64,000 nt of DNA from Micromonospora ferruginea (GTDB lineage: Bacteria; Actinomycetota; Actinomycetes; Mycobacteriales; Micromonosporaceae), in NCBI RefSeq assembly GCF_013694245.2, contig NZ_CP059322.2, positions 3,355,001-3,419,000 of the forward strand, given 5' to 3'. A program made the translations under genes and the position numbers. Below the pieces are notes generated by a model. It saw only the letters and a program-made list of their open reading frames with translations. It did no database searches and was not told the DNA's origin. Below, piece by piece: positions 1-9,120 of the stretch (its first letter is position 1; each line of letters opens with the position of its first letter).

Positions 1-190
1 GCAGCTCCCGGCACAGGTCGGTGCCGTCGCCGTCGGGCAGGGTCAGGTCGAGCAGCACCAGGTCGCAGGGGGCGGCGGAGAGCGCGGCGGCGACCGTGGC
101 GGCGTGTTCCACCTGGTAGCCGCGACGGGTCAGCGCGGACGACAGCGCCGCGGCGACCCGACGGTCGTCCTCGACCAGGAGGATCCGCAC
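1..190 (-). CDS. Response regulator, receiver domain (partial)
   Basis: The first 63 codons of a minus-strand gene that runs off the left edge. From a GTG at 190 the translation begins VRILLVEDD, the first strand of a CheY-like receiver with its acidic pair (residues 7-9), and continues to LVLLDLTLPDGDG, where Asp48 is the expected phospho-acceptor followed by the LPDGDG loop common in OmpR/PhoB regulators. A GGAGG stands 5 bases before the GTG and fixes the start. The output domain and any partner histidine kinase lie outside the window, so the signal and targets cannot be told. The receiver assignment is secure; the OmpR class is an inference. Confidence 0.85.
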   Translation of the reverse strand, partial: MRILLVEDDRRVAAALSSALTRRGYQVEHAATVAAALSAAPCDLVLLDLTLPDGDGTDLCREL

Positions 191-270
191 CCGTGCCTCC
201 GTCCGCTCGCCGTGTTGCCCTGGAATGGTGGCAGACCCGCCGCCCGCACGCGAGGCCACTCTAGGCTGCG

Positions 271-612
271 ATGGTGATCTACAAGATTCTCGCCGACGAC
301 GAGTGGGCGCGGGCGCGGGCGGACGGACGGTTCGCCGGCACCGCGCTGGACCGGCAGGACGGCTTCCTCCACCTCTCCGCCGCCGGCCAGGTGGTGGAGA
401 CCGCGCGCCGACACTTCGCCGGGGTCACCGGGTTGACCCTGCTCGCCGTGGACGAGGCGCGCCTCGGCGACGCGCTGCGCTGGGAGGCGTCCCGGGGCGG
501 GGCGCTCTTCCCGCACCTGTACGCGGCGTTGCCGGTCGACGCGGTTGTCGCCGAGCATCCGCTGCCGGCGGATCGGCCGGCCGCCGACGCGGTGGCCGAA
601 CTGCTCGCCTGA
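271..612 (+). CDS. DUF952 family protein
   Basis: A 113-residue cytoplasmic protein matching the DUF952 family: the N-terminal pattern IYKILADDEW, then DGFLHLSAAGQVVETARRHF and LRWEASRGGALFPHLY, are the conserved blocks, and the length is normal for the family. DUF952 proteins have no firmly established reaction, and none is proposed here. The gene is divergent from the response regulator and has no visible operon link to the acetyltransferase 60 bases downstream. No Shine-Dalgarno is evident before the ATG, so it may be translated from a short leader. Confidence 0.8.
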   Translation: MVIYKILADDEWARARADGRFAGTALDRQDGFLHLSAAGQVVETARRHFAGVTGLTLLAVDEARLGDALRWEASRGGALFPHLYAALPVDAVVAEHPLPADRPAADAVAELLA

Positions 613-679
613 AGTGCTCGTTATGCTGCGTCGAGCCCAGCCCGACGGCGCGACGCGCCCCGCCACGATGCGAGTTGAG

Positions 680-1222
680 ATGACTGACAGCAACGACCGG
701 TCCGCTTCCGTCTTCGTCCACCCGACGGCCGACGTGGAGGACGGCGCCCGGGTCGGCGACGGCACCAAGGTCTGGCACCTCGCGCACGTCCGGTCGAGCG
801 CCCAGGTCGGCGCCGGCTGCGTGATCGGCCGCAACGTCTACGTCGACGCGGGCGTCACCGTCGGCGACCGCGTGAAGATCCAGAACAACGTCTCGGTCTA
901 CCAGGGCGTGACCATCGAGGACGAGGTCTTCGTCGGCCCGTGCGCCGTGTTCACCAACGACTTCCGGCCGCGCGCGCAGAACCCGGACTGGACGATCACC
1001 CCGACGCTGGTGCGCCGGGGCGCCTCGATCGGCGCCAACGCCACGCTGGTGTGCGGCATCGAGGTCGGCGAGTACGCGATGATCGCCGCCGGTTCGGTGG
1101 TGACCAAGGACGTCAAGCCGTACCAGTTGGTGGCCGGCAACCCGGCCCGGCCGAAGGGCTGGGTGGACGCCAAGGGCGAGGTCGTCTCGCGGGACGTGGA
1201 CAACCCGCCGCACCAGGGCTGA
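680..1222 (+). CDS. wbpD: WbpD-like hexapeptide-repeat N-acetyltransferase
   Basis: A 180-residue left-handed beta-helix acetyltransferase. It opens with VHPTADVEDGARVGDGT and continues through hexapeptide repeats, with VKIQNNVSVYQGVTIEDEVF and GPCAVFTND in the order seen in WbpD/WlbB, enzymes that acetylate the 3-amino group of UDP-2-acetamido-3-amino-2,3-dideoxy-glucuronate using acetyl-CoA. The C-terminal block VAGNPARPKGWV is also typical. The ATG at 680 is chosen because homology begins soon after; an in-frame ATG at 668 is an alternative and neither has a strong ribosome site. The 6-dehydrogenase, 3-dehydrogenase and aminotransferase of the same pathway lie at 3.2 and 18-20 kb. The family is certain; the exact substrate is inferred from this context. 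Confidence 0.85.
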   Translation: MTDSNDRSASVFVHPTADVEDGARVGDGTKVWHLAHVRSSAQVGAGCVIGRNVYVDAGVTVGDRVKIQNNVSVYQGVTIEDEVFVGPCAVFTNDFRPRAQNPDWTITPTLVRRGASIGANATLVCGIEVGEYAMIAAGSVVTKDVKPYQLVAGNPARPKGWVDAKGEVVSRDVDNPPHQG

Positions 1223-1227
1223 GCACG

Positions 1228-1264
1228 CGACGGGGCGACGACCGGTCCGGTCGTCGCCCCGTCG
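1228..1264. terminator. Convergent hairpin terminator
   Basis: An inverted repeat with arms at about 1228-1245 and 1247-1264 (CGACGGGGCGACGACCGG and its complement) lies just after the acetyltransferase stop and before the end of the convergent TagF-like gene. It is GC-rich with no T-tract on either side, as usual for actinobacterial terminators, and can serve both genes. Confidence 0.6.
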
Positions 1265-1278
1265 GGTCGGTGTGCGGG

Positions 1279-3033
1279 TCAGCCGCAGAGCCGGCCGATC
1301 TCGTCGCGGAACCGGTCCATCGGGTTGGACCCGGCCGGGCCGAGCAGGTATTCCTTCAGCTCCCTTCGCGCCTCAGCCATCGGGTCGTCGCCGCCCCGGG
1401 TCACCGCCAGGATCTTGGCCAGCTCGCCGCCGTCCGCGGAGAGCAGGTACGCCGCCCGGGCGGTCGGGAACTGCCGCCGGAACTCGTCCTCGGGCAGCCC
1501 GGCCGGGTTGGCCACCACGTACGGCCGCTCGCTCTGCACGAAGTCGGAGACCACACTGGACACGTCGCTGACCAGCAGGTCGGTGACGTTGAAGCAGTCG
1601 AACAGCGACGGCGTGCGCCCGGTGACCACCAGGTGCGCGGCGCCGTCGAGCGACGACGGATCGGTCTCTCCGCCGGCGGCGCGGATCCGGGCCACGACGC
1701 GCTCGTGCACCGCCTTCGCCTTCGGCGACCGGGTGCCGGTCAGCGGGTGCGGCTTGTAGACCACCCGCAGGTTCCCGGCGGCCAGCAGCCCGGACACGAT
1801 CCGCTCCCCCATCAGCACCAGCGAGGTGTGGTAGGGGTCGTCGTCCAGCCACCCCTCCCAGGTGGGGGCGTAGAGCACGGTGAACAGGTGGTCGGGGGCG
1901 CCCGAGCCGAACGTGTGCACGCCGGCGAGCTGCGGGCGGCCCACCTCGACGATGTCGCGGTCCAGCACGCCGACGTCGGCCCGCGCGTACCGCTCCCGAC
2001 CGGCCGGACCGGCCACCCACACCTCGTCGTACACCTTGCTGTACGGGTTGACGCTGGCCGCCTTGTCGCTGTCGCCGTGCCCGACGAAGACGTGCTTCAC
2101 GCCTGGCTCGCGCAGCAGGTGGATGTTGGCGCCGACGTTCGCCGCGTAGAGGGCGACCCGGAGCGAACCGAGGTCGAGGTTCATGAAGTCGACGCCGGCC
2201 GGCACGCAGATCACCGGCAGCCGGGTGTCGGCGAGCTGGTGAAACGCGTCCGCGGCCCGCAGCAGCACCACCGCCCGCCGGCCGGTCGCCTCCATCGGCG
2301 CGAGCCACATGTTGGCCTGGTAGACGTCCTTGGCCGGGCCGGCGAAGTAGAGGGCCACCTCCGGCTTCTCCCGGGCCAGCCAGTCGTGCACGGCGGGCAG
2401 CACGCCCGGGGTGGCCCCCCGGCCGCGCAGCGCGGCCAGCGCCAGCACCGCGGCGGTGACCAGGCCGGCGACCAGGGTCACCAGGCCGGTGACCACCACC
2501 GGGGCGACCCGGTCCACCGCGGCGGCCACCACGGCCGCCGGCACCAGCAGCACGTTGAGCAGCGGCAGTCGCAGCCCGGCCAGCCGCCGCGCCCAGGTCG
2601 GCGGCGTCGGCACCCGGCGCAGCGCGCCGAGGTCGATGTTGCGGGTGTACGCCGGCGGGTCGACCCGGCCCTCGACCGACTTGGTGACCGCGGTGGTGCC
2701 GACCGCCACCACCCAGAGCGCGGCCGGCAGCAGCAGCACCGCGACCGTGCCCACCAGGCCGGGGCGGACCGCGGCGATCACCAGCAGCGCCACCGACAGG
2801 TCCCGGACCAGCCGCCGGAACGGCAGCCCGACACCGGCCTTGGCGACGAGCTGCGCCGTGTCGGCGTACCGGGTGGCCAGCGCCAGCTCACCGCTCAGGA
2901 CGACCGCCGCGGCGATCGCGTACGGGATCACCAGCCCGAGGGCCCCGGCGAGGATCATGACGCCGTACCCGAGGAACGTCACGCCGACCACGGCGAGACC
3001 CTGCTGGCTGCGTACTCTGCTGAACAACGACAC
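1279..3033 (-). CDS. CDP-polyol:polyol-phosphate transferase (TagB/TagF-like), membrane anchored
   Basis: A 584-residue protein with several hydrophobic segments in the first 200 residues, then a CDP-glycerol glycerophosphotransferase-type GT-B domain from about 215. HGDSDK (319-324) and LLVSDVSSVVSD near residue 505 match the family positions that bind the CDP-polyol and its phosphates. Family members add or polymerise glycerol- or ribitol-phosphate on teichoic acids at the inner face of the membrane. A second copy lies at 24.5 kb next to the CDP-ribitol synthase. The start given is GTG at 3033; a TTG at 3027 sits at better distance from GGGAG. A promoter is visible at 3110-3139. Donor (CDP-glycerol or CDP-ribitol) cannot be told from sequence. 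Confidence 0.85.
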   Translation of the reverse strand: MSLFSRVRSQQGLAVVGVTFLGYGVMILAGALGLVIPYAIAAAVVLSGELALATRYADTAQLVAKAGVGLPFRRLVRDLSVALLVIAAVRPGLVGTVAVLLLPAALWVVAVGTTAVTKSVEGRVDPPAYTRNIDLGALRRVPTPPTWARRLAGLRLPLLNVLLVPAAVVAAAVDRVAPVVVTGLVTLVAGLVTAAVLALAALRGRGATPGVLPAVHDWLAREKPEVALYFAGPAKDVYQANMWLAPMEATGRRAVVLLRAADAFHQLADTRLPVICVPAGVDFMNLDLGSLRVALYAANVGANIHLLREPGVKHVFVGHGDSDKAASVNPYSKVYDEVWVAGPAGRERYARADVGVLDRDIVEVGRPQLAGVHTFGSGAPDHLFTVLYAPTWEGWLDDDPYHTSLVLMGERIVSGLLAAGNLRVVYKPHPLTGTRSPKAKAVHERVVARIRAAGGETDPSSLDGAAHLVVTGRTPSLFDCFNVTDLLVSDVSSVVSDFVQSERPYVVANPAGLPEDEFRRQFPTARAAYLLSADGGELAKILAVTRGGDDPMAEARRELKEYLLGPAGSNPMDRFRDEIGRLCG

Positions 3034-3109
3034 GCTCCCTGTCTGCCCGCCGGTGTCGGAGAGGCCCGATCCGGACGGCTTGCGACCCTAAACGGGTCAA
3101 GTCACGCAA

Positions 3110-3139
3110 GTATTACCGGAGTGTCCGGTGGGTGAACAA
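3110..3139 (-). promoter_or_regulatory. Sigma-70-type promoter for the TagF-like gene
   Basis: On the minus strand TTGTTC (3139-3134) is followed after 18 bases by TAATAC (3115-3110), about 70 bases before the start of the TagF-like gene. This stretch is noticeably AT-richer than its surroundings. Assigned by eye only. Confidence 0.5.
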
Positions 3140-3168
3140 ATTGAGGACGGCTCTCGGCCCGCACAACG

Positions 3169-3203
3169 CGGTGGGCCCCGGCCGAGACGGCCGGGGCCCA
3201 CCG
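3169..3203 (-). terminator. Hairpin terminator after UDP-sugar dehydrogenase
   Basis: Perfect 15-bp arms (CGGTGGGCCCCGGCC and its complement) around a GAGAC loop, 10 bases beyond the stop of the minus-strand dehydrogenase. It ends the three-gene minus operon (7.7 to 3.2 kb) and separates it from the next promoter. Confidence 0.7.
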
Positions 3204-3213
3204 TGCAGCGGGA

Positions 3214-4497
3214 TCAGCCGCCGATGACCACCCGGCGGACGCCGGTCCAGCGGGCCGGGTCGGTGACCCGCCGGCCGTCGACCAGCACGGTCACGCCCGG
3301 CAGGTCGGCCGGCGTGAGGGTGCGGTACTCGGCGTGGTCGGCCTGGATCACCGCGGCGCCGATCGGCTCGCCGGCGTGGGCGGGCAGGCCGTGCGCGACC
3401 AGTTCCTCGTCGGTGTACATCGGGTCGGAGACGTAGGGCGTGGCACCCCGCCGGCGCAGCGCCTCCACGGTCGGGAAGACACCCGAGAAGGCGGTCTCCT
3501 TCACCCCGCCCCGGTAGGCGGCACCCAGCACCAGCACGCCCACCCCGGTCAGGTCGCCGTACGCGGCGGCGAGCAGGTCGACCGCGTACTCCGGCATCGC
3601 GGCGTTGGCCTCACGCGCCGAGCGGACCACGGTGGCGGCCGGGTCGTTCCACAGGTACATCCGCGGGTAGATCGGGATGCAGTGCCCGCCGACCGCGATG
3701 CCCGGCGAGTGGATGTGGCTGTACGGCTGGGTGTTGCACGCCTCGATCACCTTGGTGACGTCGACGCCGACCGTGTCGGCGAAGCGGGCGAACTGGTTCG
3801 CCAGGCCGATGTTCACGTCCCGGTAGGTCGTCTCGGCGAGCTTGGCCAGCTCGGACGCCTCGGCCGAGCCGAGGTCCCACACGCCGTTGCTGCGGTCCAG
3901 GTCGGCCCGCTCGTCGAAGTCGAGCACCGCCTCGTAGAACCGCACGCCGCTCAGCGCGGAGGCCTCGTCGATGCCGCCGACCAGCTTCGGGTAGCGGCGC
4001 AGGTCGGCGAAGACCCGGCCGGTGAGCACCCGCTCCGGGCTGAACACCAGGTGGAAGTCGGTGCCGGCGGTCAGGCCGGAGCCCTCCTGAAGCATCGGCG
4101 CCCAGCGACCGCGGGTGGTGCCGACCGGCAGCGTGGTCTCGTAGCTGACCAGGGTGCCCGGCTTCAGGCCACGGGCGATCGCCCGGGTGGCGTCGTCCAT
4201 CCAGCCGAAGTCCGGCACGCCCTCGGCGTCCACGAACAGCGGCACGACCACCACGACCGCCTCCGACTCGGCGACCGCGGCGGCGGTGTCGGTGGTGGCC
4301 GTCAGCAGCCCGGCGGACACCGCCTCCTTCATCTTGACGTCCAGGTCGGCCTCGCCCGGGAAGGGCACGACACCCTCGTTGACCAACTGGACGACCCGCT
4401 CGGAGACGTCGGCACCGAACACCCGGTGCCCCTTCGAGGCGAACTGCACGGCGAGCGGCAGACCGATCTTACCGAGCGCGACGACGCAGATGTTCAT
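3214..4497 (-). CDS. wbpA: UDP-N-acetylhexosamine 6-dehydrogenase (WbpA/WecC-type)
   Basis: A 427-residue nucleotide-sugar dehydrogenase that oxidises the C6 hydroxyl of a UDP-sugar to a carboxylate with two NAD+. The Rossmann start MNICVVALGKIGLP, the VVPLFVD strand, Lys219 in ELAKLAETTYRD and the catalytic Cys273 in GGHCIPIYP are all in place; the PLFVD and GGHCIP variants fit the UDP-GlcNAc/ManNAc branch better than UDP-glucose dehydrogenases. GGAGG lies 10 bases before the ATG, and the start is only 3 bases after the preceding glycosyltransferase stop, so it is the last gene of a minus-strand operon. With WbpB-, WbpE- and WbpD-like genes nearby, UDP-GlcNAc is the likely substrate. Confidence 0.88.
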   Translation of the reverse strand: MNICVVALGKIGLPLAVQFASKGHRVFGADVSERVVQLVNEGVVPFPGEADLDVKMKEAVSAGLLTATTDTAAAVAESEAVVVVVPLFVDAEGVPDFGWMDDATRAIARGLKPGTLVSYETTLPVGTTRGRWAPMLQEGSGLTAGTDFHLVFSPERVLTGRVFADLRRYPKLVGGIDEASALSGVRFYEAVLDFDERADLDRSNGVWDLGSAEASELAKLAETTYRDVNIGLANQFARFADTVGVDVTKVIEACNTQPYSHIHSPGIAVGGHCIPIYPRMYLWNDPAATVVRSAREANAAMPEYAVDLLAAAYGDLTGVGVLVLGAAYRGGVKETAFSGVFPTVEALRRRGATPYVSDPMYTDEELVAHGLPAHAGEPIGAAVIQADHAEYRTLTPADLPGVTVLVDGRRVTDPARWTGVRRVVIGG

Positions 4498-4500
4498 GAA

Positions 4501-6069
4501 CTACTTTCCTCCAGAAGGCCAGATTCGGCGCAGGCGGGCAAGGAACCGACCGGGGGTCACCGGCGTGATCGCCACGATCACGTGGCCCTTGTGGTTCGTG
4601 GTGGGCGTGACGAGGTGCAGGCGGACGCCGCGCCGGGCCAGCCGCCGGGGTGCGGCGACGGGACGGTCGGTGCGCAGTGGCGCGGTGCCGGCCCCGCCCA
4701 GGGTCGACACCTCGGCCCGCACGGTCCGCCGCTCACCGGTCGCCGCGACGACCGCCAGCAGCCGGTCCACCGCGAAGTCCGCCCTTACGACGGTACCGGT
4801 GCCGTCCGGCGTCACCGACGTGACACCCGTGAGGTCGCCCACGCTGACCCGCAGCGCCTCGGCGCTCAGCTCGGCCAGCTCGGCCCGGCGGCTCTGCGCG
4901 GTGATCACCAGGGCGCGGGCGCCGGCGCCGTCCCGCCCCCAGGCCAACCCGGTCGCGGTCAGCTTGGCCAGCAGGGTGGCGGCCCGGTCGGTGACGTCGT
5001 ACCAGTCGTCCGGGTAGCCGAAGGCGGGATCCCGGAAGCCGACGCGGTGCGCGTACCAGCGGCCGTCGGCGATCGTGACCTCGGGCAGCGTCCGGTCCGC
5101 CTGCTGCTCGATCAGCTCCCGCACCGCGTCGAGCCCGCCGTCGCGGGCCACCGCCAGCCGCAGCCGCTCCTCGGACGGCATCCGGGCCAGCACGCCCTCG
5201 GTCAGGTAGGCCTCGGCGAGCTTGCGGACCCGGTCGTGGACGTGCCGCTGCACGTCCGGCGAGAGGGCGAGGAACTCCGTGCGGAGCAGCTTCGCCACCT
5301 CCCAGGTGAAGTGGCGGACCAGCACCGCGTCCCGCCGGCGCCCCGGCTCGATCAGGCCGGCGACGAACCCGACCAGCTCCTCGGCGCAGCGCAGTCGCTC
5401 CTCGAACCGGCTGGCGTAGGTGATGTTCTGCGCGTTGTCCCGCTTGACCGCGAAGTAGTAGTCGTAGTCGCCGAGGACCGAGACCTTCTTCGCCCGCACG
5501 CACGCCTCCAGCGTGAACGGCTGGTCGCTGCCCATCGGCATGTCGGTGCGGAACCGCAGGCCGTACCGCTCGACGAGGTCCCGCCGGAACAGCTTGGTGT
5601 TCGACAGCGACCACGGCAGCGCGCTGTCGAACAGGTCCAGCCGCTCCTGGGTGGTGGCGTAGACGGCCTGGTGCACGTAGCGCTTGTTGGTGCCGACCAT
5701 CCGGCCGAGCACCACGTCCGAGTCCCACCGGTCGGCGGCGTCGACCAGCCGTTCCAGCGCCTCCGGCCCGAGGTGGTCGTCGGAGCCGATGAAGAACACG
5801 TAGCGGCCCCGGGCGTGGTCCAACGCCAGGTTGCTCGGCGCGGCCGGACCGCCGGAGTTGGCCTGGCGCAGAACCCGGACCGTGCCCGGGTAGCGCTCGG
5901 CGTACCGGTCCAGCTCCGCGCCGCTGCCGTCGGTGGAGCCGTCGTCGACCGCGACGACCTCCAGCCGGTCCCGGCCGATGGTCTGCCCGACCAGCGAGTC
6001 CAGGCAGGCGGTCAGGTAGGGCATGGTGTTGTAGACGGCGACCACCACGGTCACGTCCGGCCCGCTCAC
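4501..6069 (-). CDS. Family 2 glycosyltransferase with C-terminal extension
   Basis: A 522-residue protein whose first 230 residues are a GT-A, family 2 domain: VTVVVAVYNTMPYL, then VVAVDDGSTDGS and FIGSDDHLGPEAL, giving the nucleotide-binding strand and the metal-binding DD pair. The remaining 290 residues, including a C-terminal beta-rich part, do not match a domain I recognise and resemble extensions seen in teichoic-acid and capsule glycosyltransferases. The GTG start at 6069 overlaps the stop of the upstream GT4 gene (GTGA), indicating translational coupling. It is the middle gene of a minus-strand operon with that GT4 and the 6-dehydrogenase. Sugar donor unknown. Confidence 0.85.
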   Translation of the reverse strand: MSGPDVTVVVAVYNTMPYLTACLDSLVGQTIGRDRLEVVAVDDGSTDGSGAELDRYAERYPGTVRVLRQANSGGPAAPSNLALDHARGRYVFFIGSDDHLGPEALERLVDAADRWDSDVVLGRMVGTNKRYVHQAVYATTQERLDLFDSALPWSLSNTKLFRRDLVERYGLRFRTDMPMGSDQPFTLEACVRAKKVSVLGDYDYYFAVKRDNAQNITYASRFEERLRCAEELVGFVAGLIEPGRRRDAVLVRHFTWEVAKLLRTEFLALSPDVQRHVHDRVRKLAEAYLTEGVLARMPSEERLRLAVARDGGLDAVRELIEQQADRTLPEVTIADGRWYAHRVGFRDPAFGYPDDWYDVTDRAATLLAKLTATGLAWGRDGAGARALVITAQSRRAELAELSAEALRVSVGDLTGVTSVTPDGTGTVVRADFAVDRLLAVVAATGERRTVRAEVSTLGGAGTAPLRTDRPVAAPRRLARRGVRLHLVTPTTNHKGHVIVAITPVTPGRFLARLRRIWPSGGK

Positions 6070-7706
6070 GCGCCCACCTCCACCGAAGCCGGCGCCGCCA
6101 CCACCGGCGTGGCCGGTCGGGGCGGCGCGTCGGGCAGCAGCCGGGTGTAGACGTCGTCGAGCACCCGCGCCTGCGCCTCCCAGGTCCAGCCGGCCAGCAG
6201 GCCCGGCCGGTCGTACGCGGCGCGGTAGCGCGCCGGATCGGCGAGCACCGCGCCGACCGCCCGGACGAAGTCGGCCACGTCCTCGGCGCGGAACACCTCG
6301 CCCTGGCCGGTCTCCCGGACGGTCTCGGCCATGGTGCGCACGTCGGAGACGACGAGCGGCAGGCGGGCGTGTGAGTACTCGAAGAACTTGGTGATCAGCG
6401 CGATCTCGTGGTTCGGCCAGTGCTGGATCGGGATGACGCCGACCTGCGCGCCGGCGAGGAACCGGACCACCTGGTGGTGCGGCACGTACGGCAGCACGTG
6501 CAACCGGTCCGCCACGCCCAGCTCGCCGGCGCGGTCGACCAGGCCCCGCACGTATGCCGAGGCGGGCTTGTTGACCACCAGGGCGACGTGCGCGCCGGGC
6601 AGCCGGGGCAGCGCCTCGACCAGCACGCCCAGCCCCCGCTTGGCGGCGGCCACGCCGCTGTAGACCAGCAGCGGGGTGTCCGGCCCGAGCCCGCAGCGGG
6701 CGCGGATGTCCGGCACCGGCTCGGTCGGGTCGCCGGGCAGCTCGTCGACCGCGGGGGCGTTGAGCACGACGGCCGGGCGCTCGGCCAACCCGTGCTCGTC
6801 GCGCAGCAGGTCGGCCAGGCCGCCGGAGACGGTGGTGGTGGCGTCGGCGTACGGCACGTACTCCCGCTCGTGCGCCACGTTGCCGGGCAGCCAGCGGGCG
6901 TTGTCCCGCCACGGCTGCACGCCGGGCAGGTATTCGTGGGCGTCCCACACCAGCGCGACCCGCCGGCCCGCCGCGGCGGCCCGGACCTTCGCGCGGGCGC
7001 CGACGCCGAGCATCCGGAAGTCGTTCGCGTGGATCAGGTCCGGCGCCAGCTCGTCGACGACCGGGCCGTAGGCCAGCTCGTAGTCCCACAGGCCGGGCTC
7101 CAGCCGGCGCCACGCGCCGTCACCGCGCAGCGTCCGCCAGAACGCGGTGTAGGCGCGGTCCCAGGGGCCGTCCAGCTTGCGACCCTTGCGGGCCCGGGTG
7201 AGCTGGCGGTTGCGGAACCCGACCCATCTGCGGGTCAGGCCGGCCAGCTTCTCCTCGGTGCGCAGCGCGACCCAGGGCAGGCCGCCGGGCCGGCCGGCGC
7301 CGGACTCGCGGGCCGCGGTGGTCAGCGCCGCCCGGCGGACGGCCAGGTCGGCGCGCCAGGCCCGGACCGTCTGGGTGCGGTGCGCGGCGATGCCGCTCGG
7401 CGGGTACGCCAGCGGGCGCCGCAGCCAGGCGCGGCGGAACTCGTGCCGGCGGCGGGACAGCGGCTCCGACATGGGGATCAGGCGCACCTCGGCGGCACCG
7501 AGCCGCCAGCTCTGCGGCTGGCCCACCGGCGCGCGCCCGAGCAGGACGACGTCCCAACCGGCGTCGGCGGCGGACCGCGCCGCCTTCTGCACCCGGGAGT
7601 CCCCGATGACCCCGTTGTCCACCAGCATGACCACCCGTCCCCGGGTGTCCGCCGCTGCGGTCGTGCCGTCAGATCCCATCCCTGCCCGTTTCGTCGTCGC
7701 CAGCAC
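6066..7706 (-). CDS. Family 4 glycosyltransferase (paralogue of the 14.8-kb gene)
   Basis: A GT-B glycosyltransferase of up to 546 residues. RGRVVMLVDNGVIGDSRVQK begins the first Rossmann domain, LIHANDFRMLG lies in the acceptor half, and ITKFFEYSHARLPLVVSD plus GQGEVFRAEDVADF form the GT4 donor site. It is strikingly similar in both halves to the gene at 14751-16358, so one arose from the other by duplication. The given GTG start at 7706 has no ribosome site; the ATG at 7679, ten codons in, is an equal candidate. First gene of the operon leading to the GT2 and the 6-dehydrogenase. Sugar and linkage unknown. Confidence 0.85.
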   Translation of the reverse strand: MLATTKRAGMGSDGTTAAADTRGRVVMLVDNGVIGDSRVQKAARSAADAGWDVVLLGRAPVGQPQSWRLGAAEVRLIPMSEPLSRRRHEFRRAWLRRPLAYPPSGIAAHRTQTVRAWRADLAVRRAALTTAARESGAGRPGGLPWVALRTEEKLAGLTRRWVGFRNRQLTRARKGRKLDGPWDRAYTAFWRTLRGDGAWRRLEPGLWDYELAYGPVVDELAPDLIHANDFRMLGVGARAKVRAAAAGRRVALVWDAHEYLPGVQPWRDNARWLPGNVAHEREYVPYADATTTVSGGLADLLRDEHGLAERPAVVLNAPAVDELPGDPTEPVPDIRARCGLGPDTPLLVYSGVAAAKRGLGVLVEALPRLPGAHVALVVNKPASAYVRGLVDRAGELGVADRLHVLPYVPHHQVVRFLAGAQVGVIPIQHWPNHEIALITKFFEYSHARLPLVVSDVRTMAETVRETGQGEVFRAEDVADFVRAVGAVLADPARYRAAYDRPGLLAGWTWEAQARVLDDVYTRLLPDAPPRPATPVVAAPASVEVGA

Positions 7707-7917
7707 CGCGCCCGCGGACCCGAGCGAGTCTACGACAACGGTTCGGGCCCGAACGCCCGCCGCCGTCGGCGATCCATGACCTGCCGCGCCGATTGCTACC
7801 CTCCATGCTGTTCAACGACCGGTGGACGTCCCGGGTCGTCGCCGGCCGGCGTCGCGCCGCCGGGCCGCGACCCGCGTGCCGCTGGATCGCTCCAGGTCAG
7901 CGGGGATGGATCGGACA

Positions 7918-9099
7918 ATGGATGCGGTGACGACCGAGGAACCGAGCCGGCCGGTGTCGGAGGCGCCCGACGCGCCCGACGAGCCGCGGCACACGCCCGC
8001 CGGGCGGCTGCGCCACGCCGCCCGGCACGCACTGCCCGCGCTGGCGCTTTACGCCGTGATCCGTCTGGTCGGGCTGCTGACCGTGTGGATCTGGGCCGGC
8101 AACGTGGGCGCCGACCCGGTCGAGCAGCTCACCCGGGCCGACGGCACCTGGTACCTCGCCATCGCCCGGCACGGGTACGACGCGTACGAGAAGACGCAGA
8201 GCAACATGGCGTTCTTCCCGCTCTACCCGGGGCTGACCGCCGGCCTGGAGCGGCTCACCCCGCTCAGCCCGCGCGAGTCGGCGCTGCTGGTGGCGTGGGT
8301 GGCCGGGCTGGCCGCCGCGTGGGGGCTGTTCGCGATCGGCGCGCACCTGCACGACCGGCGCACCGGTGTGCTGCTCGCCGCGCTCTGGGCGGCCGTGCCG
8401 CACGGCGTGGTGGAGTCGATGGGCTACAGCGAGAGCCTGTTCACCGCGCTCGCCGCCTGGACGCTGTACGCGCTGCTGCGCCACCGCTGGCTGGCCGCCG
8501 GGGTGCTCTGCCTGTTCGCCGGCCTGACCCGGCCGACCGCCTCGTCGCTGATCCCGGTGGTCGGGCTGGCCGCGCTGCTCGCGGTGCTCCGGCGGCGGGA
8601 CGGCTGGCGGCCGTACGCGGCGCTGCTGCTCGCGCCGGCCGGATGGTTGGCGTACCTGGCCTGGGTGGGCTGGCGGACCGGACGGCCGGACGGCTGGTTC
8701 CACATCCAGTCGGCCGGCTGGGGCACCACGTTCGACTTCGGCGTCTACACGGTCGACCGGGGGCAGCAGGCGCTGGTGCAGGTGGCCGCGCTGCCGCTGC
8801 TGGTGGTCACCGTGGTGGCGCTGGTGTCGCTGATGTTCTTCGTGCTGAGCGTGCTCGACCGGCAGCCCTGGCAACTGCTGCTCTACAGCGGCCTGCTGCT
8901 GGTGACGACGCTCGGCGCGGCCGGCTACTACCACTCCAAGGCGCGGTTCCTGCTGCCGGCGTTCCCGCTGCTGCTGCCGGCGGCCGTGGGCCTGGCCCGG
9001 GCCGGTCGGGCCCGGGCCGCCACGGTGCTGGTGACGCTGGTGATCTTCTCCGCCTACTTCGGCGGCTACCTGCTGCTGATCTGGACGAAGTCGCCCTGA
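7918..9099 (+). CDS. PIG-V-like GT-C mannosyltransferase, polytopic
   Basis: About 393 residues, polytopic, with a PIG-V/mannosyltransferase pattern: an early extracellular loop WIWAGNVGADPVEQLTRADG followed by WYLAIARHGYD, FFPLYPGLTAGLERL and MGYSESLFTALAAW. Proteins of this type use polyprenyl-phosphate sugars outside the membrane; Asp in the first loop is the expected catalytic acid. The ATG at 7918 is preferred because upstream codons are low-complexity Arg-rich; an ATG at 7906 and a GTG at 7927 are possible. The gene is divergent from the GT4 at 7.7 kb and convergent with the 613-residue membrane protein. Specificity is not decided by sequence. Confidence 0.75.
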   Translation: MDAVTTEEPSRPVSEAPDAPDEPRHTPAGRLRHAARHALPALALYAVIRLVGLLTVWIWAGNVGADPVEQLTRADGTWYLAIARHGYDAYEKTQSNMAFFPLYPGLTAGLERLTPLSPRESALLVAWVAGLAAAWGLFAIGAHLHDRRTGVLLAALWAAVPHGVVESMGYSESLFTALAAWTLYALLRHRWLAAGVLCLFAGLTRPTASSLIPVVGLAALLAVLRRRDGWRPYAALLLAPAGWLAYLAWVGWRTGRPDGWFHIQSAGWGTTFDFGVYTVDRGQQALVQVAALPLLVVTVVALVSLMFFVLSVLDRQPWQLLLYSGLLLVTTLGAAGYYHSKARFLLPAFPLLLPAAVGLARAGRARAATVLVTLVIFSAYFGGYLLLIWTKSP

Positions 9100-9120
9100 C
9101 CGGCGCGCCGGTCGGGGCGG

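Noticed and set aside
940-3135. 731-codon open frame on the plus strand over the TagF-like gene
   Set aside because: It is an Arg/Gly/Pro-rich shadow frame of a high-GC gene read on the other strand; no family motif is seen in it. The same holds for other long opposite-strand frames across the window.
9098-9113. GACCGGCGCGCCGGTC palindrome between convergent genes as a terminator
   Set aside because: It is perfectly symmetrical without room for a loop, and GC-rich palindromes of this size occur by chance at this composition.
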